NCBI GenBank assembly: GCA_947178655.1
Contig: CAMWZB010000027.1
Span: 1 to 9,506, forward strand
DNA length: 9,506 nt
Reading direction: 5' to 3'
DNA from: an uncultured Porphyromonadaceae bacterium
Lineage (GTDB): Bacteria > Bacteroidota > Bacteroidia > Bacteroidales > Muribaculaceae
In this document: in pieces, positions 1 through 7,100 of the stretch
Layout of the letters: each line of letters opens with the position of its first letter
Position numbering within the stretch: position 1 is the stretch's first letter
Made by a program: the position numbers and the translations under genes
Notes under the pieces: model-generated
The model's database searches: none
Told to the model about the DNA's origin: nothing
The model's input: the letters and a program-made list of their open reading frames with translations, nothing else

Positions 1-1
1 C

Positions 2-81
2 TTTTTTTTTTAATGTAACGGCGACCACCTAGTTCTAAACCTATTAAGTCGTCGTAAGAGTCAGATATGTATAAGAGACAT
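2..81. other. Illumina Nextera P5/i5/Read 1 adapter left at contig end
   Basis: This stretch is library adapter, not genome. Bases 12-40 match the 29-base P5 oligo at 24 positions (mismatches at 16, 17, 30, 33, 38). Bases 41-48 (CTATTAAG) are the 8-base i5 slot and equal, from memory, Nextera XT index S518. Bases 49-81 match the 33-base Nextera Read 1 adapter at 28 positions (mismatches at 55, 56, 59, 67, 81), including the 19-base Tn5 mosaic end at 63-81. The ten T's at 2-11 are the complement of the poly-A that Illumina reads show after running off the adapter. Order, spacing and orientation are exactly those of a read passing from a short insert through the P5 side; the scattered mismatches fit late-cycle sequencing errors. 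Genomic sequence starts at about base 82. Confidence 0.96.
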
Positions 82-1478
82 ATATTATATTCGTGAAGCT
101 TATTATATAATGTTGATTTACAGATTCCTAATAGTTTGGCGGCCTTACGACGATTATTATTTGTCTTTTGTAATGCTGCTATTATCTTATTCCGCTCATT
201 TTCCTTTTGTTGTTTTGCTTTGTTTATCTCGTCTAATTTTGCCTCTTTTTGCTTCCGTATTGATACTTCTTCTACGATTTGATTGTGTTTTACGGTCGCT
301 TCAGGGTAGTTCCGAATAATAAAACCATTTAGACTATTATACTGTATGCCGAGGCGTTTAGCAATTGATTTAAGAGTTTCGGATGTAGATGCATAAATAG
401 TGATTGCCTCACTATATTTCTCAGCACTTCGCGCTAAAACAAGACGACCGTTATCAAGTCTTTTCATACCAAGTGATGCAGCCAATTCGGGTTCATGTTC
501 ATGCAGATAATCCCTGAAAATGTCAGGGTGTAATGCAAGTTCCCGAGCTATTTCAGCCGTCGGACGTCCAGTCTCTTTTAGGAGCCTGATGGCCTCTTTG
601 TATTTAAAGGCTGTGGATTTCAGATATCGTTTAGTTTCTGTAAGATCAGGTTCTGTACCTTCAGGATATACACCACAACGCCGCTCTATTATCAAATCTT
701 TGTTCCAGATTCGGAGATAGTTTCTAAGTCCGTTGTGAGTCGTTCCTGTAGCTTCTGCTATTTCTTTCAATGTCATGGTAGTTGTTCGATACAATCGGAT
801 TGCTTCCTCATATTTAACAACCTGCTCAATTTTGGGAAGATGCTTTTGTCCGTTTCCGGTAATAGCACCTTTGACCTTCTTACCAGCAGCTTTACCACGT
901 TTTTTAGAACGATGATTTATCAGATCCTTATGGTAATACAACAGATGCTCTCGGAGTCCTGCATAAGAAAGATTGAATTTCTCTGCTGTTTCAGGAATTG
1001 TATCATCTGTTTGTCGAAGATGCTTAACAGCATCTTCATACTGTTTCTTACACCACTCTTTAACACCTCGGTGTACCCTGTCATTTACTCCTAATCTATG
1101 TCGTTCTTTTTCCCTGCGCTCAAGTATTTCCGGAAAATGATTTCGCAATTGATTATTGAGTGACGTTGGGTTCAATTTGAAAATATGTGCAATCTGCGAT
1201 ATATTTAATTCAATGTATTTTATATCATCACAAGCAGCAATAGCATCTTTGTACTTCGCGCGAGATTGAGGGGTTTGTCCCCGACTTTTCCGCAGGCGAA
1301 TTTCAGCTGCTTCTTCAGGCGAAACAATAACTCCGTATCGCGCCAATAACAAATCACGATGACAGCGTCTCAGATAAGCTCTGAACGCTGTCACAGGAGT
1401 ATTCGTCTGTTTACATATTTCTACAACAGATAGGTCTGTAGTCTTATATAGATTCAAAGCCTCTTCATATTTTGACAT
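81..1478 (-). CDS. Multi-helix-turn-helix DNA-binding protein with C-terminal Fis-type HTH (3' end lost)
   Basis: Probable DNA-binding protein of 466 visible residues. A unit of about 45 residues recurs six times, near residues 3-48, 75-121, 147-190, 222-267, 292-338 and 354-399. Each opens with [KQ]YxxA and carries a helix-turn-helix of the pattern xEIAxxxxxxxxxLRxYL, often ending in a D/E-L or P-E pair (for example KYEEAIRLYRTT in copy four). A lysine/glutamate-rich linker (400-430) leads to a Fis-type HTH at 430-466 (NNRRKAAKLLGI, then STLYNKLHEY). Such domains usually end a protein a few residues later, so almost all of it is probably present. The frame stays open to base 3, but everything after codon 466 is adapter-encoded. 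The ATG at 1478 starts at the first repeat; an in-frame stop at 1581-1583 limits any extension and no other ATG lies between. The gene is AT-rich relative to its neighbours. Target DNA and role are unknown; it may be a regulator. Confidence 0.85.
285..1472 (-). repeat. Six diverged tandem HTH repeats within the coding sequence
   Basis: Six protein-level repeats of about 45 residues are separated by basic linkers of uneven length (roughly 15-32 residues). Copies four, five and six are the most alike: each starts KYxEAI, then about 12 residues on has a short hydrophobic-E/S-I-A motif and a second helix with LR/FRxYL. Copy two has about four extra residues before its first HTH helix, and copy three has an unusually polar one. 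The copies are diverged at DNA level, so this is an old protein-domain expansion, not a recent tandem duplication. Confidence 0.75.
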
Positions 1479-1526
1479 ATCAAAATAATCAGATATTGTT
1501 AGTGTAAAAGAATTGAGGAATCTTTG

Positions 1527-1549
1527 AGTTCGACTCTTCCAGTCGAACT
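1527..1549. promoter_or_regulatory. Perfect 9-bp inverted repeat upstream of the multi-HTH gene
   Basis: The arms AGTTCGACT (1527-1535) and AGTCGAACT (1541-1549) are exact reverse complements around a 5-base spacer. It lies 49 bases upstream of the multi-HTH start and about 100 bases past the end of the DUF1573 gene. No T-run follows on either strand, so a classic intrinsic terminator is unlikely. A binding site for a dimeric regulator, possibly autoregulatory, or an RNA hairpin are both possible. The rest of the gap (1479-1648) shows no convincing Bacteroidota promoter (TTTG / TAnnTTTG pair). Confidence 0.45.
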
Positions 1550-1648
1550 GAGCATATACAATGACGGCATTGACGGTAAATCATACAAATCGTTCTCTAC
1601 GATATCGGACGACAGTAATATTTTGAAATAGCCTGATATGCCGACTGG

Positions 1649-2047
1649 TTATTTTTCAGGCATCTCCATATTGCCTTTTATAACCAGACGTACTGATTCT
1701 TTTGGAGCGTTTGTCCTTACAAGAACCTGTTTGCTAAACGCTCCCGACAGGCGATTTGAGCCGTCATAGTTCACAACTATCTCACCGGTTTTACCCGGCA
1801 GAATGGCTTGTCGCGGGTACTCAGCGTCGGTACAGCCGCATCCTGTACGCACGTTTAAAATGAACAGCGGGCGACGTCCGGTGTTCGTGAACTTGAACAC
1901 CGCCCTTTGCTTAGGTTTATTGCTGCTGAATGTACCGAGATCTATCGTAGTCTTTTCAAACTCAATGTCGGGGAGCCGCTCGGCATAGACAGCCGTGGCG
2001 GTCGTGATGACAAACAGGAGGATGATAATTAATCTTTTTATATTCAT
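1649..2047 (-). CDS. Secreted DUF1573 domain protein
   Basis: A 132-residue exported protein. Residues 1-22 form a signal peptide (MNIKR, a hydrophobic run, then AVYA before the likely cleavage site). Residues 34-125 carry one DUF1573 domain, an Ig-like beta-sandwich common in Bacteroidota: it begins TIDLGTF, includes FKFTNTGRRPLFI and the hallmark TGCGCT (Cys70, Cys72), and ends in the strand VRLVIKG. No catalytic residues are evident; the paired cysteines could bind metal or form a disulfide. The start at 2047 is chosen because it gives a clean signal peptide and its ATG overlaps the TGA of the exporter gene (ATGA), implying translational coupling. An in-frame extension to 2125 would bury the signal peptide behind a polar leader inside the exporter gene, so it is rejected. 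It is the last gene of the train; its role beside the exporter is unknown. Confidence 0.9.
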   Translation of the reverse strand: MNIKRLIIILLFVITTATAVYAERLPDIEFEKTTIDLGTFSSNKPKQRAVFKFTNTGRRPLFILNVRTGCGCTDAEYPRQAILPGKTGEIVVNYDGSNRLSGAFSKQVLVRTNAPKESVRLVIKGNMEMPEK

Positions 2048-3684
2048 ATCGTAGAAATATTCACGACACTGCGGCAGTTCTGTGCCACCATATCGCTGTG
2101 AGTTATAATTATGATTGTGCAGCACGATGAGTAGTTCTGCAGGTTGTTGAGCAAGTTGTGACCGGTATCGGCATCAAGTGCCGAAGTGGGTTCGTCGAGC
2201 AGGACGAGTCCGCGTCGGCTCATCAATGCGCGAGCGATGGCGATACGTTGCGCCTGCCCCTCACTGAAACCATGTCCGCCCTCACCGCAGGGAGTATCTA
2301 TTCCTTGCGGTAAATCATAGACGAACGCCGCGCAGGCATCTGTGAGAGCGCGGTGCATATCTTCATCGGTAGCATCGGGATTGCCTAAGAGAAGGTTAGA
2401 TCTGACTGTGCCACTCATCAGGGTATTACCCTGGGGTACATAGGCAATGTTGCACCGCGTGTTGGGGGATGCCTTGGCTGAGGTGGTGGCATCAAACAGC
2501 TCTACCAATCCTTGCTGCGGGTCGATGAGTCCGAGAATGAGGCGAAACAATGTGGTCTTGCCCGCCCCTGTCGGACCGAGTATCGCCACTACGGAATTAG
2601 GTTCAAATGTATGGGTAAACCTGCTTATCGCACGGCGGTCGGCGCCGGGATATGCAAAGTCCACTCCGCACATCCTCACTCCGACGGGCGATTTCAGATG
2701 GACGGGGTGAGGGTGAGGCTCGGTTTCCATTCCAAGAAGATCGAGTATGCGTTCAACAGCTGTCATCGTTCTGACAAAAGCGGGAATCTGCCGGCTGAGT
2801 TCGACCGTAGGCCGTTGCACCATGGATACGAGTTGCAGAAAAGCCGTCATTACGCCATACGTGACAACCCCGCTCCTCAATCCGTAGACACTCCATACGA
2901 AGACCAAAGCGTAACCCAAAGCAAAACCGAACTGAACGGGGAGTCCTGCCGACAGTGATCTGCGTGTGCGTTTCATCGTGAGAGTCTGAACAGTGGCTGA
3001 GAGTGTGCCGAATCCGTCAGTCACATACCCGATGCTCTGCATAGCCTTTATTATATGGCGATGACGCAGATGCTCTTGCAGATACTCCTGCGAACGGCTG
3101 TCAGCCTCACGGAGTGCGGTATTGACAGGGCGCAAACGGCGCACATAGTATCGGCTCACAAGCAGGACCAAAGGCATGACAATAATAAGTAGAGCACCCA
3201 AACGGATGTCGAGATACATCAGATAGGTGAACGCTCCTGCGAGCTGCACCAGCGTGATGACGGTATATGGAATATCGCGACACACCATACCGCTCACAGT
3301 AGACACATCATCGTTAATTCGTGACGTAAAATCTCCGCTGTGAATATCTTCATGACATCCTGCCATACGCGTGTTAAGCGCATGGTTGAAAAGTTTAACT
3401 CGCAGACTATTGCGCAGCCTCACCTCATTGCGGTTCTCTATCAGCATGGTGCATGAACCGAGCGCAAGCTGCATGAGCGGGCATGCAACCATGAGCACCA
3501 CCCACAAAGTCATGGAGCCTTCGGCTTGCCCGGTAGCAACGTCGACAAGGTACTTCGACACCCATACCAGAGCAATGGCAACACCGGCCCGGATTATACC
3601 CAGCGAGCTTTCGAGAACTATTGCTCCACGTACCGGACGAGCTATTTCAGCGAGCCAACGGAGACATACTTTTACCGATTCCAT
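2044..3684 (-). CDS. ABC exporter, fused transmembrane and ATPase domains
   Basis: A 546-residue half-transporter of the MsbA/multidrug/peptide exporter type, expected to work as a dimer in the inner membrane. Residues 1-300 hold about six hydrophobic segments (near 20-46, 58-82, 138-157, 160-178, 247-267, 273-290). The ATPase domain (about 335-546) is complete: Walker A GPTGAGKT at 370-377, Q-loop Gln418 (YVPQGN), signature FSEGQ at 473-477 (a variant of LSGGQ), Walker B LVLLDEP at 493-499 followed by the D-loop SALD, and switch His529. There is no N-terminal C39 peptidase domain, so any leader cleavage must come from another protein; the S26-like protease directly upstream is an obvious candidate. 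Its start overlaps that gene by 13 bases, and its stop overlaps the DUF1573 start by 4. The transported substrate cannot be read from sequence: peptide, lipid or small molecule are all possible. Confidence 0.93.
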   Translation of the reverse strand: MESVKVCLRWLAEIARPVRGAIVLESSLGIIRAGVAIALVWVSKYLVDVATGQAEGSMTLWVVLMVACPLMQLALGSCTMLIENRNEVRLRNSLRVKLFNHALNTRMAGCHEDIHSGDFTSRINDDVSTVSGMVCRDIPYTVITLVQLAGAFTYLMYLDIRLGALLIIVMPLVLLVSRYYVRRLRPVNTALREADSRSQEYLQEHLRHRHIIKAMQSIGYVTDGFGTLSATVQTLTMKRTRRSLSAGLPVQFGFALGYALVFVWSVYGLRSGVVTYGVMTAFLQLVSMVQRPTVELSRQIPAFVRTMTAVERILDLLGMETEPHPHPVHLKSPVGVRMCGVDFAYPGADRRAISRFTHTFEPNSVVAILGPTGAGKTTLFRLILGLIDPQQGLVELFDATTSAKASPNTRCNIAYVPQGNTLMSGTVRSNLLLGNPDATDEDMHRALTDACAAFVYDLPQGIDTPCGEGGHGFSEGQAQRIAIARALMSRRGLVLLDEPTSALDADTGHNLLNNLQNYSSCCTIIIITHSDMVAQNCRSVVNISTI

Positions 3685-4133
3685 AACCTTACCACATATA
3701 GAACGGGCTTACGCAGAGGGCGCATTGCAATCCATACAGCTGCTGCGAGTCTTTCGCGGCGTGCCGACAGAGAAACTCTACGCCCGTTGCGGACTATCGC
3801 CACGGCCTTTGCCACGACATCGCCGAGAGTACATTTCTCCACAGTCACAAGATTGGCATCTCCCATAAGCATGAGCTCCCGGCCACACACTTTATAAACA
3901 CGATGCAGCACGCACTCTCCGCGAGGGGGAATACGTGCTGCAACGATATCGCCTTTCGATATATCGCGGGGCGCCGACAATACTACGGTGTCGCGTCCCC
4001 CGACAATGAAAGGATACATGCTCATACCCGATGGCACAAAACTTATCTCCGACCCCTCGGCACAGGTAGTGCCGAGGGTGTCGAAGACGTCTTTATTATT
4101 CAACCGAAGGGGTGTTGGTGAGGTCATTTGCAT
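3672..4133 (-). CDS. S24/S26-family signal-peptidase-like serine protease
   Basis: A 153-residue protein with the S26 signal-peptidase fold signature. SGMSMYP at 35-41 contains the likely nucleophile Ser38. A following strand has ISKGDIVAA (58-66). His77 in VLHRVYKV takes the place of the lysine general base of classical bacterial LepB, as in the archaeal/ER type, and MGDAN at 90-94 gives the conserved Gly-Asp. There is no N-terminal transmembrane anchor; the C-terminal 30 residues are hydrophobic and basic and could lie on a membrane. In Bacteroidota, small proteins of this kind are often found beside ABC exporters, where leader-peptide processing is suspected; the real substrate is unknown. 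The ATG at 4133 is preferred because GGAAG lies 9 bases upstream; ATG 4127 and TTG 4136 are alternatives. It overlaps the lipoprotein gene end by 38 bases and the exporter start by 13. Confidence 0.82.
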   Translation of the reverse strand: MQMTSPTPLRLNNKDVFDTLGTTCAEGSEISFVPSGMSMYPFIVGGRDTVVLSAPRDISKGDIVAARIPPRGECVLHRVYKVCGRELMLMGDANLVTVEKCTLGDVVAKAVAIVRNGRRVSLSARRERLAAAVWIAMRPLRKPVLYVVRLWNR

Positions 4134-7100
4134 CAAGAGTGACTTCCAGGTCGGTGATATCTTCGTCGACCACGAGGAATACGGCGCTGAAAGGAGCTAT
4201 GGTGCCCTTTGACATCTCGCTGTAGGCACCGTCTGAGTACTTCCATACGCTGACTCCGGGATTGTTCTTCTTGAACTTGGCCACATCAATGTATGAGAGG
4301 AAGGGGTTACCGAAGAGGAATTCCTTACCGGGAGTTTCGCGGAGCAGGTCGACATACTGCACGGCTTTACCATTGAAATTGTCGGTCCAAAGGCGGCCGG
4401 TCTGAGTAGAGCGATTTATAGAACCTGTAGCCATGAGAGGCTGACCCTCAGCATCAAAGTAGGTGTACTTACTGTGACTCTTGGGGAAGTTTAAGGTATA
4501 AGCACCATTATCTCCTGCCTTACCCACACGCACTGCAAAACCCTGATAGGGTGTGTAAGCTTCGGTAACGGCATTGAACGTACGGGTCCAATTCTTGAAT
4601 TCGGGATCATCAGTCAAACCGCGCGACATAGTTACGATAGTGGGAATACGCTCATCCCAGAATCGTTGATAGACAGTGGGTGATACGCGCTTCTCGGCAT
4701 AATTATCGGCAGTAAGTGATTCGAAATATTTGTCGAAATTATTGATGCCGAGAGTCCACGAGGTATTGACAAACATATCGCCTGTGACAGTAGCCTTGAG
4801 GGGCGATGACATCAAGTGATAGTCGCCCGCTTCGAGTGTGACATCGGCAAATACACGACCTGTGTATTTGAGGAACTGCTGACCTGCGAGAACCGCCCCT
4901 GCCTCGAAGTGAATCGACTGGCAGCGATAGACGTCGCCATTGTCCTTGAGATCGGGATATACTGATTTACCTGCCGGGATGATGACATCTGTACATTCCC
5001 AGGGTTCACCATTGGTCCAGTTGTCCCAGTCCTTCCAGTCCGAATTGTTTTTATTGCCAGTCCAGATTGTCTTTTCAGGATGGAGTTTGAGAGTGACAGA
5101 GGTACTGGCGATTTCACTGGCTCCGTCCTTTACAATGAGGCGGAGGTCATACTCGCCTGCATTTTCGCTGTTGCTGAAAAAGTCAAGGAAACTACTTTCT
5201 GCATTTTTAGCGGGAACAAGAATGCCCGCATCGTTCATTGTCACTTCGAAGGTGCGTATGTTTTCGTTATCTGTCACTTCGAGAATGTATTTACCGTCGT
5301 CTGCACCCTCTACAAAAATTTCAAGGAGGTCGCTTGCGCATATATCCTCAGTCGTAATCTTAAGTGTGGGAGTGTATTCCTCGGAGAAATCCTCGTCTTC
5401 GAGGCAGTCGGGCACACCGTCGGCATTAGCATCCGAACGGCTGAATAGACCGCAGATATTAAAGCCCTGTATACTAACACCTTTACCAAGTATCAGATCA
5501 AGGCCTACGATATCGACATTACTTTTAGAAGGAATGGCCTGAATATAATCATACTCATCCACTCCGAGAGTTACATTAGCGGCACCACCTGCACTTATGT
5601 CCTCGTAAGATTCGTCGGCATAGTGCACTCGTAATGTCAGAACATCAATTACTTCAGCCAGGTTAACCTGATTGTAGAGAATGAATCCAACCGGAGTTCC
5701 GGCCTTTATAGGATCGAATTTTGTGGCGATGGTTAAATCCTGACCGACAGCAGCAGGCACGGCAACAGTAGCATACGAATCAAGACGGCCGTCGAGCATA
5801 TTGCCAAGATTTGAGATAGTGACACCGGCACCGACCACGGCGAAACCCTCCACTGAGGCAGTCGCACGATAGTTGCCCGCATTGAGGAGCTCGAGACACT
5901 CCTGACCCGGATCGGGACAGTTGCTATCAGCATCACGGTCGAGGAAAGCGTAGTATACGTCGATATCCGTATTCACCTGCGCCTCAAGCAGTCCGGTGTT
6001 ATAGAGTTCTATCGCATAGATAGCCGTCCCGGCGGGAACATTGACTGACAGACGAACTCGAGGTGTATCCAAGCCTTTGATAAGACTGACATTGACACCG
6101 CCGGAAACACCATTCACAATTTCCTTACCACCTTCACCAATAACTCGTATATTATAGAAATTGAGGACATCGGCACCAAGCACACCATTTTCTTTATTCA
6201 CCACAAAACCTACACGGGCTTCACTGCTGCCCGTATTATATATTGCAGAGTTGTCGGCTTTTCGAACACCTATAAGACCTTGTACTTTTATTAGACCTAC
6301 TTCAAGAAGGCTTTTAAATGTAAGGGCATCTGTTAGATTGTCATTAACCACATTATTCAAATTACCTTCAACGGTAGATCCCGGAATCCAAAGGGCTGCA
6401 CCATTATCTCCGGGGAAATATGCCTCAAGTTCGGAGAATACGTCGCCATTGACAACGGGCTCATTGCACGACTTTGTAGATCTTACACGGCGTGTAATAG
6501 TGGAATATTCTACGTGGGATTCGCCGGTCTCATCTTCCCATACGCCTCTCACTACATAGTTACCGGGGATATACATACCTACCAGTGCATGGCTCCCGTC
6601 GGGATTCGTCGATATTTGGGGATTCGATTTGTCGGGGTAGCTGACTACTGAGTAAGTAACCTTACCCTTATCAACTGAAGGCAGACGATAGTTGGGAACA
6701 TAGACGGTAGCGTTGGCAAGTGCGAAATATGCTGTTGCATCAGGCTCAACGGGCTTGCGGACATAAGCATAGTGTACAGTGCCACCACCGAGCGTTACCT
6801 TCAAGCCGGCAAGCTCGAATTCTACACCGCTACATGGTTTGGTCACGGTCATGCTGTAGAACAGGTCGCTGCCGTTGGCAAGACCAAGTCCGACAATATC
6901 GGTGGACGACATTTCATCCATTTCATTGCCGTCTTTATCGAATGTTCGGAGGACATAAGTAGCACCGGCACCAAGTTCAAGCAGCGAACCGTCGGTGACA
7001 TAGAATCCGACTTCACTGCCGGGCTCAACTGTTTCACCGAAGTCTACTCTCCAGCGTCCGGCAGCTACCAGGCCATAGCCGGGACCGTTGTTGAGGTTGT

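Noticed and set aside
63..81. Tn5 mosaic end suggesting a real transposon insertion
   Set aside because: The flanking i5 slot and P5 oligo in exact order show it is library adapter; no transposase or second end is present.
110..1094. Plus-strand small open frames at the left end
   Set aside because: They are antisense to the multi-HTH gene, whose repeats and domain motifs fix the minus strand as coding.
1457..1500. Bacteroidota-type promoter just upstream of the multi-HTH gene (TTATTTTG)
   Set aside because: It misses the TAnnTTTG consensus, ends only about three bases before the start codon, and lacks a paired upstream TTTG.
1515..1556. tRNA or tRNA-end remnant (GTTCGACTC resembles a T-loop)
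   Set aside because: The T-stem does not pair well and there is no acceptor, D-arm or anticodon arm around it; the 9-bp inverted repeat accounts for the motif.
1631..1661. GCCTGA/TCAGGC stem at the end of the DUF1573 gene as a terminator
   Set aside because: Only 6 bp with a 19-base loop that contains the stop codon, and no T-run follows; too weak to call.
2048..2125. N-terminal extension of the DUF1573 protein by 26 residues
   Set aside because: It would place a polar leader before an otherwise perfect signal peptide and overlap the exporter gene by 82 bases; the ATGA-coupled start at 2047 explains everything.
4134..4136. TTG as start codon of the S26-like protease
   Set aside because: Two ATG codons follow within 9 bases, and the one at 4133 has a GGAAG at suitable spacing.
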